Below, one piece after another: positions 1 to 7,931 of a stretch of DNA of 20,570 nucleotides (the first letter of the stretch is position 1; each line of letters begins with the position of its first letter). Location of the stretch: positions 1 to 20,570 of the forward strand of contig JACCQV010000408.1 of the NCBI GenBank assembly GCA_013813945.1, given 5' to 3'. Position numbers and translations under genes: made by a program. The stretch is from Deltaproteobacteria bacterium. GTDB lineage: Bacteria > Myxococcota_A > Polyangia > Haliangiales > Haliangiaceae. The notes under the pieces are model-generated. The model did not search any database, had not been told where the DNA came from, and saw nothing but the letters and a program-made list of their open reading frames with translations.

Positions 1-337
1 GCTTCTGCTGATCGCGGTAGTGCTTGACGAAGGCGCCGAGATCGATGCCCTCGACCCACTCCATGATCAGGAAGTACGAGCCCTCGACGGCGCAGAAGTC
101 ATGGACCTGCACGATGTTCGGATGTGCGAGCTCCGAGCCGACCCGCGCCTCCTCGATGAACATCTCGACGTAGTTCTTGAGCGCCCGGAACTCGGGACGA
201 ACGTGCTTGACCGCGACCGTGCGCTGAAAGCCGGCAGCACCTCGGATCACCGCCTTGTAGACGGTCGCCATGCCGCCTTCGCCTGCGATCGATACGAGCT
301 GGTACTTGCCGTCGATCGTCTGACCGCTGAGATCCAC
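1..337 (-). CDS. Ser/Thr protein kinase, N-terminal part (3' end off left edge)
   Basis: The 112 visible codons are the N-lobe of a eukaryotic-type Ser/Thr kinase. They show the glycine loop AGEGGMATVY (residues 18-27), the ATP-binding lysine in VAVK (K44), the helix-C glutamate in FIEEAR (E63), and the hinge region LIMEWVEG. The GTG start at 337 is the only plausible one, because an in-frame TAG lies four codons upstream. The hexamer TAGACT sits exactly six bases before that GTG, which fits a leaderless promoter. The gene follows the ABC-F gene by 19 bp on the same strand, so it could also be co-transcribed. The C-lobe and any sensor domains are outside the window, so partner and substrate cannot be inferred. 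Confidence 0.9.
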   Translation of the reverse strand, partial: MDLSGQTIDGKYQLVSIAGEGGMATVYKAVIRGAAGFQRTVAVKHVRPEFRALKNYVEMFIEEARVGSELAHPNIVQVHDFCAVEGSYFLIMEWVEGIDLGAFVKHYRDQQK

Positions 338-349
338 GGCCCCAGTCTA
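338..349 (-). promoter_or_regulatory. Predicted leaderless promoter of the left-edge kinase
   Basis: Read on the minus strand, TAGACT (349-344) is followed by six bases (GGGGCC) and then the GTG start. A -10 box usually places the transcription start about seven bases after its end, which here is the G of the GTG. No -35 box is evident. The box lies in the 19-bp gap after the ABC-F stop. Confidence 0.45.
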
Positions 350-356
350 CAATGAT

Positions 357-2366
357 CTACGCGTCCTTGAGCACATCTCGGCGGGCAGCTTCGAGCTGCG
401 CCATGGTGGTCTCCCACCGGGCGGTGAGCTCGTCGAGCTTGTCCGACGCTGCCTGGAAGTCCGCCAGCAACTTGTTCCGCCTCGCGGCTTCCTCGTACAC
501 GCTCGGGTCCGCGAGCTCGGTCGACCGCATCTTCTGCTCCGCCTCGAGCACCGCGATCCGCTCCTCGAGCTGCGCGACCTGCTTCTCGAGGGGCCCGAGC
601 TTGGTGTTGCGCTTCTGACGCTCCTCGGCTTCCTTGCGCTTGCGGACCTTGTCGTCCTCGCGGGTCTTGACGGGAGCGACGGGCACCTTGCCGCGCGGGT
701 CGCGCTTGACGTTGGCCTCGCCTGCGACCGCGACTGCCTGGCGACGCTCCGCCATGGAGTACATGTACTCGTCGAGCGTGCCCGGATAGGTCTCGACCTT
801 CTGATCCTCGACGTTCCAGATCCGGGTGGCGAGCGCCCGGATCAGGGACCGGTTGTGGCTGACGAACACCAGCGTGCCGTCATACGTGCCGAGCGATGCG
901 GTGAGGCTCTCGGACGACTGGAGATCCAGGTGGTTCGTCGGCTCGTCCATCAGCATCAAGTTGCCGGGCTTGACGAGCAACCGCGCGAGTGCGACGCGCG
1001 CCTTCTCACCGCCCGACAGGACCTTGATCGGCTTGTCGGTGGCATCACCCGAGAACATGAAGGCGCCGAGAATCGAGCGCACGCGGGCCGGCGGTGTGTC
1101 GGGCGACGCGCGCTGCACCACCTCGTAGACCGTCGAACCGAGGTCAAGGGTGTCGGCGTGATGCTGCGCGTAGTAGCCGACGTTGACGCCGCTGCCCATC
1201 TTGATCGAGCCGGCATCGTGCGGCAGCTCGCCGGCGAGCATCCGGAGGAGCGTCGTCTTGCCAGCGCCGTTGACGCCGATGATCCCGATCTTCTCGCCGC
1301 GGCGGACGGTCAGATCGATCCCGGGGAACACCACGTGATCGCCGTAGGCCTTCTTCAGGCCCTCGACGCGGATGACATCCGCGACCGTGCGATCCGTCGG
1401 CGGAAACGAGAACTTCATCGTCTGCCGGCGCTCGTACGTCTCGACAGACTCCATCTTCTCGAGGAACTTCACGCGCGACTGCACGGCCTTCGCCTTGTTC
1501 GCCTGCGCGCGGAACCGGTTGATGAACTCGGTCAGCCGCTCGCGTTCCTTGGAGAGGTTCTTCGCGCGGCCGACGAGGATCGTCTCTTCCTCGGCGCGCT
1601 GCTCGACGTACTTCTCGTAGTTGCCGGGATAGCTGCGCACGCCTTCGGGCTCGATGCTGACGACGCGCGAGATCTGCTCGTTGAGGAACTCGCGGTCGTG
1701 GCTGATCAAGATGAAGCAGCGGTTCCACTTCTTGAGAAAGTCCGAGAACCACGCGACCGATGGCATGTCGAGGTGGTTGGTCGGCTCGTCGAGCATCATC
1801 ACGTCGGGGCGCTGGAACAGGAGACCCGCGAGCACGCCGCGCATCTTCCAGCCGCCCGACAGCTCGCCGATGTCGCGCTTCTCGTCACCGGGCGCGAACC
1901 CGAGACCCGAGAGGATCGTCAGTGCCTCGTGCTCGCCGAAGAATCGCTCGAAGTGGTCGATGCGCTCGTGGACCTCTGCGACGTCTGCAGCGAGATCGAG
2001 CAACACCTGCTCGTCGGTGCTCGCGTCTTCGCTCGCGGCCTCGAGCGCGGTCTCTGCGGCAGCCAGCCGCGAGTCGAGCTCCTTGCGACCCGGCACGCTC
2101 GACAGGATCATGTCGATCAGCGAGCGGCCACCCTCGATCGACAGGTCCTGCGGCAACCAGCCGATGCGGACGCCGTTCGCCCGGGTGACCTTGCCGTCAT
2201 CGACCTCCTGAGCGCCGGCGATCACCTTGAGCAGGGTCGTCTTGCCCGACCCGTTCGGGCCGATCAGGCCGATCCGGTCACCGTGCCCGAGGCGCGGCGA
2301 GGCGCCGCCGAAGATCATGCGATCGGCGAAGAACAGGGTGACTTCGTCGAGTACGACCAGACTCAT
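357..2366 (-). CDS. ABC-F family ATPase (duplicated ATP-binding cassettes)
   Basis: This 669-residue protein has two ATP-binding cassettes and no membrane segments, which defines the ABC-F family (EttA/Uup/YheS type). Members act on ribosomes as translation factors or give antibiotic protection. Cassette 1 has Walker A GPNGSGKT (36-43), signature LSGGWKMR (169-176), DEPTNHLD (193-200) and switch His223. Cassette 2 has GVNGAGKT (364-371), LSGGEKAR (450-457), DEPTNHLD (474-481) and His504. The charged linker between them (about 255-325) is the ribosome-contacting P-site tRNA interaction motif. A Lys/Glu-rich coiled coil (about 575-667) ends the protein, as in Uup and YheS. The start is ATG at 2366, with a TATCTA box 12 bases upstream. 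All catalytic motifs are intact. The subfamily cannot be fixed from sequence alone. Confidence 0.95.
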   Translation of the reverse strand: MSLVVLDEVTLFFADRMIFGGASPRLGHGDRIGLIGPNGSGKTTLLKVIAGAQEVDDGKVTRANGVRIGWLPQDLSIEGGRSLIDMILSSVPGRKELDSRLAAAETALEAASEDASTDEQVLLDLAADVAEVHERIDHFERFFGEHEALTILSGLGFAPGDEKRDIGELSGGWKMRGVLAGLLFQRPDVMMLDEPTNHLDMPSVAWFSDFLKKWNRCFILISHDREFLNEQISRVVSIEPEGVRSYPGNYEKYVEQRAEEETILVGRAKNLSKERERLTEFINRFRAQANKAKAVQSRVKFLEKMESVETYERRQTMKFSFPPTDRTVADVIRVEGLKKAYGDHVVFPGIDLTVRRGEKIGIIGVNGAGKTTLLRMLAGELPHDAGSIKMGSGVNVGYYAQHHADTLDLGSTVYEVVQRASPDTPPARVRSILGAFMFSGDATDKPIKVLSGGEKARVALARLLVKPGNLMLMDEPTNHLDLQSSESLTASLGTYDGTLVFVSHNRSLIRALATRIWNVEDQKVETYPGTLDEYMYSMAERRQAVAVAGEANVKRDPRGKVPVAPVKTREDDKVRKRKEAEERQKRNTKLGPLEKQVAQLEERIAVLEAEQKMRSTELADPSVYEEAARRNKLLADFQAASDKLDELTARWETTMAQLEAARRDVLKDA

Positions 2367-2453
2367 GACGCGGGCCGGTAGATAACACGGATGCGCTACC
2401 CAGGCACCGCGGCGCCGAGCTCAGCGCCGATCGGGCGCCGATCAGCCGCCTTC
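2367..2453 (-). promoter_or_regulatory. Short intergenic region upstream of the ABC-F gene, with small repeats
   Basis: These 87 bases separate the small unknown gene from the ABC-F gene. They contain two copies of GCGCCGATC (2424-2432 and 2435-2443, plus-strand reading) spaced 11 bp apart. There is also a short dyad, GCGCC-GATCG-GGCGC. No T-run follows on the minus strand, so I do not call a terminator. A -10-like TATCTA lies at 2384-2379, close to the ABC-F ATG, so the ABC-F gene may have its own promoter with a very short leader. Confidence 0.3.
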
Positions 2454-2798
2454 CTAGTGCTTCTTGCGGCGATCGCTGCGGGCGACCATCGCGCTCGGCA
2501 GCGCACCCGCGGCCTCGAGCCGGCGAATCTCGTCCCCGATTGGCTTCAGCATCGCGAGCCCGGCCGGATCATCACGATAGCGATCGACCAGCTCGCCGTA
2601 CAGCTCGCGAACCGCGTCGCCATCCGGGGGCGCCAGCATCACCGAGCGCACGACCGCGATCCGCCAGCGCAGCGCGAGGTCACCACCGACCTCGATGGCC
2701 AGCGCGTCGCCTTTCGCGCGCTGCGCGGCGATCGTCGTCGGGTCTCGCTCGCCCTGCTCGACGAGCGAGCCCAAGGTCGATGTGTCGTCGCGGCTCAC
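2454..2798 (-). CDS. Small hypothetical protein (114 aa)
   Basis: I do not recognise this family. The protein is 114 residues, mostly predicted helical, with no signal peptide, no cysteines and a basic tail (RSDRRKKH). A GTG start at 2798 is chosen for two reasons. It begins 16 bp after the stop of the upstream beta-barrel gene. TACGCT also lies seven bases before it, matching the leaderless pattern of neighbouring genes. The reading frame stays open further upstream to 3125, but that part runs antiparallel-free over the previous gene in another frame and is low-complexity, so it is a shadow. The gene sits inside a tightly packed minus-strand run between an envelope protein and an ABC-F ATPase. 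A cytoplasmic accessory role is only a guess. Confidence 0.6.
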   Translation of the reverse strand: MSRDDTSTLGSLVEQGERDPTTIAAQRAKGDALAIEVGGDLALRWRIAVVRSVMLAPPDGDAVRELYGELVDRYRDDPAGLAMLKPIGDEIRRLEAAGALPSAMVARSDRRKKH

Positions 2799-2805
2799 GG
2801 GTCCC

Positions 2806-2811
2806 AGCGTA
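2806..2811 (-). promoter_or_regulatory. TACGCT -10-like box before the small hypothetical gene
   Basis: On the minus strand TACGCT is followed by seven bases (GGGACCC) and then the GTG start at 2798. This is one of several start-proximal TAnnnT boxes in the window. There is no recognisable ribosome binding site. Confidence 0.4.
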
Positions 2812-2814
2812 GCA

Positions 2815-3636
2815 TCACCAGAGATCGCGGAGGACTCCGAGATGAAGGATCGCGTTGGTCCGCTCCTCGCCACCGACGGGGATCCCCATGCCGATCTGCC
2901 CACGCCAGAGTCCGGTAAACCGGAGGTGGAGGGAGACTCGCAGGTTGACGTGATCGAGCCCTCCGTACCAGCCGGCCTCCATGTCCGCGCCACCTGCGAC
3001 CGCGAGCCGCCTTCCCAGCGCACGCGATAGATCGGCGCCTGCACGCAGCGCGAACCGGTGGGTGCGGCCACCCGCCGAGCTCGCGGTCGCCGCCAGCGCA
3101 CCGAGCCGCGCATGCAGGACGACATGCTCCGTCATCGCGGCACTGACGACCCCCGTCAGCTCGCCGGAGACATGGGTCGTCTCCTGGTCGTAGCGCGTTC
3201 CAGGCACCTCGATCGTTCCGACCAGCGCGACCCGCGCACCGTCCCCGAGCTGGCCCGCGCGCGCCGCGGTGAGCGTGATCGGGCCGGTAGCAACCTTCGT
3301 GACCTTGTTGACGGCGTTCTGCACGAACGAGTAGCGCAGGACCCGGACCCCGAATCCGAGCTCGAACGCCCGCCCGATCCGCGTCCGCCCACCCAGGCGC
3401 AGCTCCCCGGCGAGGACCCCGTGGAAGCCCGGCGTGTCGATCAATGCGCTCGCGAGCAGCCCGGTTCCGATCTCGTCGCGCAAGCATGCGCCGCGCTGCG
3501 CATCGATCGCGACGTTCCGCACGGGGGTCGCGACCGGATCGAGGATCGAATCACGGCACGGATCGTACGGAGGCGACAGCTCGTCCGCTGACGCGACCCG
3601 CCCGATGGCGATCACGACGATGACAAGGCGCTTCAC
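2815..3636 (-). CDS. Secreted outer-membrane beta-barrel-like protein
   Basis: The 273-residue protein starts with a signal peptide (VKRLVIVVIAIGRVASA, cleavage near residue 17-18). It continues as alternating hydrophobic/polar strands with many Gly and Arg residues, and ends in LRDLW. A terminal aromatic residue is typical of outer-membrane barrels. Two Cys (in PYDPC and RGAC) lie near the N-terminus. I do not recognise a specific family. The GTG start at 3636 overlaps the stop of the upstream PHP lipoprotein (GTGA), implying translational coupling and a shared role at the cell envelope. An in-frame ATG further upstream would overlap the lipoprotein gene by about 75 bases and destroy the signal-peptide layout, so it is rejected. 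Barrel assignment is from pattern only. Confidence 0.7.
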   Translation of the reverse strand: MKRLVIVVIAIGRVASADELSPPYDPCRDSILDPVATPVRNVAIDAQRGACLRDEIGTGLLASALIDTPGFHGVLAGELRLGGRTRIGRAFELGFGVRVLRYSFVQNAVNKVTKVATGPITLTAARAGQLGDGARVALVGTIEVPGTRYDQETTHVSGELTGVVSAAMTEHVVLHARLGALAATASSAGGRTHRFALRAGADLSRALGRRLAVAGGADMEAGWYGGLDHVNLRVSLHLRFTGLWRGQIGMGIPVGGEERTNAILHLGVLRDLW

Positions 3637-6500
3637 GGCAACCCCGGAGGCACCCATCCGCCACCGTCGAGATCGAGTAGCAATGGATTGGCAAAGCCCA
3701 TCGGCCATGCGCCCGGCACGACGCGCGTCACCCAGTAGCGCCGGTCCGATGGGTCGCGCGGATCGGGCGGTACGGTGAACGGGCCTGCGTCTTCGTCGGG
3801 CTCGATGTCGCTGCGATCGACGACTCCGTCGCCGTTGTTATCGGTCGTGTCGGGCACACCATCGTCGTCGAAGTCTTCCGCATCGGGATACGCGAGCCCG
3901 GCCTCGACGACGACGAAGTCATCACGCGTGACGAGGTCGGCGATCGGCAGCATCGCCTGGTAGCGAAGGACACCCGCCGTGCCGAGCGGATCGAGCGGAT
4001 GCATCAGCTGGGTGCCTGACGCGATCACCCGGGTGCCCGTGGAGGTCACGATGCGTACCTCGTCGACAGGCACCCATGGCGGAGCGCGAACCGTGATCGC
4101 GAGGACATCACCGGCCGCCACCCGATAGGGGGCGAACTCGAGGCCGCGGCGAGGCCCTGCTGGAGGTCCGATCTCGACGGTGATGACGATTCCATTGCCC
4201 GCGACCAAGCGCCCGTCGCGGATCGAATCGTTGAGCACGTCTGCATCGAACGACGCGACCGTGGTCCTGGCATCGACCCAGTTGCGTGCCCACCCGAGCT
4301 GAGAATCGGTCATGCCGTGCGAGTCGCTGTTGCCGGTGCCTGCTGCGATCAAACCCTGTGCGAGCAGCGAGAACCAGACGACGCGCGCCTTCTGCAGCTC
4401 TACCTGATCAGCACCGTTGAGGATCTCGATCGTGTTCCAATCGGCGTTGCGGTGCCGCCCACCCGGCGAGTCGAGCAACACCGAATTGTTCGTGGCCGGA
4501 TCGTCGACCAAGCGCCGCGGATCGAACTTGATCGCGCGCAGGTACCCGAGGTCACGTCCAAACAGCGGCTCGTCCCATGGGTGGTTCATCTGCATGACAC
4601 CGCGGGGGCCCACGAGCGGATCCATGCGATCGAACAGCTCGCCCGGCTCGAGCCGCTCTCCCCACGGCGCGCCTGCGCGTGAGGCACCGGGTACCCGGCG
4701 GAGCGGCCAGAAGTTGAAGTGCCCGATCACACGCGGTACGTCCTCGCCCGGAACGTCGAGCCAAGGGATCACCTGCGTGGTCTCGAGGCCGCCCATGACC
4801 GCGATCTGCTGATCGAGGCCGAGCTGCGCGACCGTCTCGGTGTAGTCGCCGATCGCGTCGTGATCGGTTGCCGCGATCACCTGGACGCCCGCTGCAGCGA
4901 ACGAACGCACGCGATCCTGATCGGGAAACCCGGAGTCGAAGCTGGCGCGGCCGTGGACGTGGAGATCGACCGACAGCCAGCCCGGCGGCGCGACATCGAG
5001 CCGCACGAGCGAGAGCTCGACGACACTGACCTCTCCAGAGACGAGCTCGGCGTCCGCCTTCGCGATCGTGTGCTCGGGCCCTGCGCTGGCGAAGATCTGA
5101 TAGCGGCCCGCTGGCACCTCGAGCTCGGTACCTGCCGGCGCGACGATCACCTGGTTGCATGCAGGCGATGCTCCGTGCGGCGGCCCGAGCCACGGCGCGC
5201 ACTCCGTCTGCCGCCCATGGAACGATCCGGTCACCGCGGCACGCGTCGCATCATCTGCCGGATGAAATGCGACGAGCGCGTAGATCGGGTCCCCCACGCG
5301 ACGCACGGTGAGCTGCACCGTCGCAGGCTCCTCGATCGACAGATCACCGAAGGCAGGCCCCGTCGCGTCGAGCACCTTGCGCCCGAACGACCACACCTCG
5401 GCGGTCACGTCGCCGCCGGCGCGGACCGTGGTGGCAAACGTTCCGTCTCCCGCGGGCACCACCGCGCTGACCGGCGCACCGTTCGCACGCACGACGATCG
5501 ATGCGCGCCGCGCGTCACCGCCGAACGGAAGACCGCCCGCGAGCACGCGACCCGAGACCGCGATCGTCGGCGTCGTGAAAAGCTGGGCGCGCGCCGCGAG
5601 CGCTGCTTCGATCGCCGGTGCCGGTCCGAGCCCCCGCCCCGCCGCGATCAACATCCGCTCGAACACGATCGTGTCGCCGGGCTCGCTGAACGTCATCGGC
5701 GTACCGATCGCCGAGACCTCGAGATCACTGACACCCCACAACTCCTCGCGATCGCAGGCGATCGACGCATAGCCCGGGTCGTCCGTGCCCGGTGCAGCAC
5801 CGGCCACGTGGTCGTGCGGATCCCACAATGCGGCCAGCTCGAGGAGATCGAGCTCGGGCTGTAGATACCCCTGATCGCGCGCGGGAACGAACGGCACGAC
5901 GCGGCGCTTACCCCAGTGCGAGGTGTCCGCGATCAGGAACGCCTGGGTCTCCGGGCTTCCGTTGAACAGCTCGGAGCGAACCCGCAGGCCGGGATCACAG
6001 GCACCGAGCTCGTAGTGGGTGACGACGAGAACGTCGGGACGACCATCGAGCGAGCCGCGGACCGTGACGCCGACAGATCCTTCACGCCGGACGATCTCCA
6101 GCGCGCGGTATGCGAACGCATCGTCGGGGAGGATGCCGGCGAGCTGGTACACGATCGTCAGATCATCGATCCCGCCCACCGGCCCGAGATCGATCAGGTT
6201 GCCGCCCGTGGGAGCGAGGTCATTGGGTGCGTCGAGCGCCGAGATCACGGCGGTGACGATGCCGTTCGAGATCAGGATATCGCCCGCTGCGCCGTTGCCG
6301 AGCCCCAGCCGATACGCCAGCGGCGCACCGGCGACCGGGCCGACGTACAGCGGTTGCGCCGAGCAGCCGAAGCGGACGCGTGCGCACGGCTGACCGCATG
6401 CATCATCGATGCAGCTGTCTTCACGACAGCCGGACGCCAGCGCGACGATTCCCACGATAGCTACGACGCGAATCGCGTCCCGTGCATCCCAGGTGATCAC
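3633..6500 (-). CDS. PHP-domain (CehA/McbA-type) metallohydrolase lipoprotein
   Basis: This 955-residue protein begins with a lipoprotein signal ending in the lipobox ALASGC (C25), followed by a Cys-rich stretch. Residues 50-400 are beta-rich, with Ig-like/carboxypeptidase-regulatory-like character. Residues 508-770 form a PHP phosphoesterase domain. Its metal-binding motifs are DLHVHG (512-517), ATDHD (544-548), MNHPW (638-642) and GNSDSHG (723-729). After about residue 870 an acidic segment with DDDGVPD and DNNGDGVVD resembles thrombospondin type 3/EF-hand-like calcium sites. The family cleaves phosphoester or related bonds; the substrate is unknown. The GTG start at 6500 is supported by the signal peptide and by TAGCAT six bases upstream. 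The 3' end overlaps the beta-barrel gene by 4 bp. The protein is probably anchored in the envelope facing the periplasm or surface. Confidence 0.85.
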   Translation of the reverse strand: MITWDARDAIRVVAIVGIVALASGCREDSCIDDACGQPCARVRFGCSAQPLYVGPVAGAPLAYRLGLGNGAAGDILISNGIVTAVISALDAPNDLAPTGGNLIDLGPVGGIDDLTIVYQLAGILPDDAFAYRALEIVRREGSVGVTVRGSLDGRPDVLVVTHYELGACDPGLRVRSELFNGSPETQAFLIADTSHWGKRRVVPFVPARDQGYLQPELDLLELAALWDPHDHVAGAAPGTDDPGYASIACDREELWGVSDLEVSAIGTPMTFSEPGDTIVFERMLIAAGRGLGPAPAIEAALAARAQLFTTPTIAVSGRVLAGGLPFGGDARRASIVVRANGAPVSAVVPAGDGTFATTVRAGGDVTAEVWSFGRKVLDATGPAFGDLSIEEPATVQLTVRRVGDPIYALVAFHPADDATRAAVTGSFHGRQTECAPWLGPPHGASPACNQVIVAPAGTELEVPAGRYQIFASAGPEHTIAKADAELVSGEVSVVELSLVRLDVAPPGWLSVDLHVHGRASFDSGFPDQDRVRSFAAAGVQVIAATDHDAIGDYTETVAQLGLDQQIAVMGGLETTQVIPWLDVPGEDVPRVIGHFNFWPLRRVPGASRAGAPWGERLEPGELFDRMDPLVGPRGVMQMNHPWDEPLFGRDLGYLRAIKFDPRRLVDDPATNNSVLLDSPGGRHRNADWNTIEILNGADQVELQKARVVWFSLLAQGLIAAGTGNSDSHGMTDSQLGWARNWVDARTTVASFDADVLNDSIRDGRLVAGNGIVITVEIGPPAGPRRGLEFAPYRVAAGDVLAITVRAPPWVPVDEVRIVTSTGTRVIASGTQLMHPLDPLGTAGVLRYQAMLPIADLVTRDDFVVVEAGLAYPDAEDFDDDGVPDTTDNNGDGVVDRSDIEPDEDAGPFTVPPDPRDPSDRRYWVTRVVPGAWPMGFANPLLLDLDGGGWVPPGLP

Positions 6501-6522
6501 CGCGACATGCTACTCCGGCACC
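6501..6522. promoter_or_regulatory. 22-bp divergent promoter with overlapping -10-like boxes
   Basis: Only 22 bp separate the GTG start at 6500 (minus) from the ATG start at 6523 (plus). The minus-strand box TAGCAT (6512-6507) is six bases from the GTG. The plus-strand box TACTCC (6511-6516) is six bases from the ATG. The two boxes share positions 6511-6512. No ribosome binding site fits in front of either gene, so both mRNAs are predicted to be leaderless and mutually exclusive in initiation. Confidence 0.5.
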
Positions 6523-7035
6523 ATGATGCAGGAGCGACTCACCCTGAGCATTGTCGCGCTGATGAGTCTCGCGGCACCGGCCACCGCCGACACGCAGTGG
6601 CATGCCGGTCTCGACCTGCGTGCCGAGCTCGGGACACATCCGATTCGCGCGGGGGGAGGGATCCAGCTCGGCTCTCTCGACACGACGGTGATTCTCGATC
6701 CCATGTTCTGGACCGACGGCCAGCACGATCTGGATGCCCTCGTGCACTGGTTCCCGTCCGCCCGAGGCTGGGGTTGGCTTGGCGGCTGGCGCACGAGCGC
6801 GATCGGGCTCGAGGGCGGCGCTCAACTCCAGCACAAGCTGCTGCTCGGCGTCGCCGCATCGCTCCCGGATCTCGGGCCGTTCCGCGCGCGGTGGTCATTC
6901 GAGCTCGCGACACTCATCGTCAAGCATGGCGGCGATCTGCCGACCGACTGGATCTCGTTCGCGACCGGCCGCGACTTCATCGACCTCATCAACTTCGGAA
7001 CCTTCGTGAACATCGAGTATGTGGGTCAGCTGTAG
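6523..7035 (+). CDS. Small secreted beta-barrel-like protein (170 aa)
   Basis: The protein starts MMQERL and has a signal peptide with a predicted cut after residue 21 (PATA-DTQW). The mature part alternates amphipathic strands rich in Gly, Trp and Leu (for example GWLGGWR and LEGGAQL), typical of small outer-membrane barrels. No family is recognised. ATG at 6523 is chosen because the signal peptide begins there and TACTCC lies six bases before. Upstream in-frame codons would overlap the divergent lipoprotein gene. Its last 17 bases overlap the next gene (ATG at 7019), which suggests coupled translation with the GDPD-like lipoprotein. It mirrors the lipoprotein plus barrel pair on the other side of the divergent promoter. 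Confidence 0.7.
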   Translation: MMQERLTLSIVALMSLAAPATADTQWHAGLDLRAELGTHPIRAGGGIQLGSLDTTVILDPMFWTDGQHDLDALVHWFPSARGWGWLGGWRTSAIGLEGGAQLQHKLLLGVAASLPDLGPFRARWSFELATLIVKHGGDLPTDWISFATGRDFIDLINFGTFVNIEYVGQL

Positions 7036-7855
7036 CCTCGTCGTGGCAGCGCTGACGATCGCCGCGTGCGATCGTCCTTCGACGCTGCTGATCTGTCACA
7101 ACGGCAATTGCAACGAGCCGACCGATCCAGAGCTGGACGATACGATCGACGCGCTGAACGAGTCGCTGGCGCTCGAGTTCGATGGCAAGCCGTTGATCGA
7201 CGGCATCGAGCTCGACTCGTTCTGGCGTGGCGAGGATGCAGTCTGTCTCTATGCCCATGACCTCGATACCGAGCAGCAAACCCCCGCGACCGCTCCAGCG
7301 ACCGAGCTCGCTGTGCATTTCGCCCGGCCTGGTGCGCTGACGTTCTCCGGTGGCCCACTCCACGTCTCGCTCGAGCTCAAGGCCCACGTCGCGGCCTCCA
7401 AGACCGCTCGTCACACTCCAGAGCAGCGGTACCTGCATGCGCTCTGCGCGTGGGATATCTATCGGATCATCTCTGACGGTGCGGTCGCGAACGCGCGAGA
7501 AGTCGAGATCGTCTTCTCGTCGTTCGAGCCAAAATTACTCGCAGAGGTGATGGCCACGGCTCCCGCCTCGACGCCGACACCGTATCGGTTCGGTGCGATC
7601 TTCGGAATCCCCGCTCCCCTCGACAGCCAGACCCAGCCGCTCGGAGCGTATGCCGGAATCCCGATCGACCTCGTCGAGATCCATGCACAGTGGATCCACG
7701 ACGCGCAGGTCGAGGGCATTCGTTCGACCGGCGCCGAGATGGTTCTCTGGATGTTCTCCGCGACCGTCGAGACGTTCGGAGCCATCGAGCAATACGAGCC
7801 ATCGATGGTCGTCACGAGCGAAGCGCGCCTGATGCGGCGCTGGCTCGAGCGGTAG
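7019..7855 (+). CDS. GDPD-like (glycerophosphodiesterase fold) lipoprotein
   Basis: The 278-residue protein has a lipoprotein signal with lipobox TIAAC (C17). The rest follows the layout of glycerophosphodiester phosphodiesterase TIM barrels. It has ICHNGNC (25-31) where the family has HRG, then DGIELD (61-66) with the E-x-D metal pair, and LYAHD (78-82) with the second catalytic His. SLELK (117-121), EIVFSSF (163-169) and a C-terminal EMVLWMFSA...VVTS (240-266) match the GDPD core strands. The usual Arg of HRG is Asn28, and the region has extra Cys (C26, C31). Activity may therefore be altered or lost. These enzymes normally hydrolyse glycerophosphodiesters to glycerol-3-phosphate and an alcohol. 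The start overlaps the upstream gene by 17 bp. Family assignment is from motif order only. Confidence 0.65.
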   Translation: MWVSCSLVVAALTIAACDRPSTLLICHNGNCNEPTDPELDDTIDALNESLALEFDGKPLIDGIELDSFWRGEDAVCLYAHDLDTEQQTPATAPATELAVHFARPGALTFSGGPLHVSLELKAHVAASKTARHTPEQRYLHALCAWDIYRIISDGAVANAREVEIVFSSFEPKLLAEVMATAPASTPTPYRFGAIFGIPAPLDSQTQPLGAYAGIPIDLVEIHAQWIHDAQVEGIRSTGAEMVLWMFSATVETFGAIEQYEPSMVVTSEARLMRRWLER

Positions 7856-7919
7856 ACCCGAGCCGCCAGGGCGTAAGGGTCGTGCGCCGCATCACGTACG
7901 CTGCCGTTCTCGGGGGTGG

Positions 7920-7925
7920 TAGTGT
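7920..7925 (+). promoter_or_regulatory. TAGTGT -10-like box, leaderless promoter of the Cys-rich lipoprotein
   Basis: TAGTGT ends six bases (TCGCGC) before the ATG at 7932, in the 76-bp gap after the GDPD-like gene. There is no Shine-Dalgarno sequence and no clear -35 box. The position fits transcription starting at the A of ATG. Confidence 0.45.
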
Positions 7926-7931
7926 TCGCGC

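Noticed and set aside
855..2381. Long open frame on the plus strand opposite the ABC-F gene
   Set aside because: Arg/Asp/Ala-rich translation without domain features; a typical antisense shadow in high-GC DNA. The minus strand encodes intact ATPase motifs.
1..6500. One five-gene operon read right to left
   Set aside because: Spacing allows it, but TAnnnT boxes directly before the starts at 2798 and 337, and a TATCTA box near 2366, suggest internal promoters; only the PHP/barrel overlap is firm.
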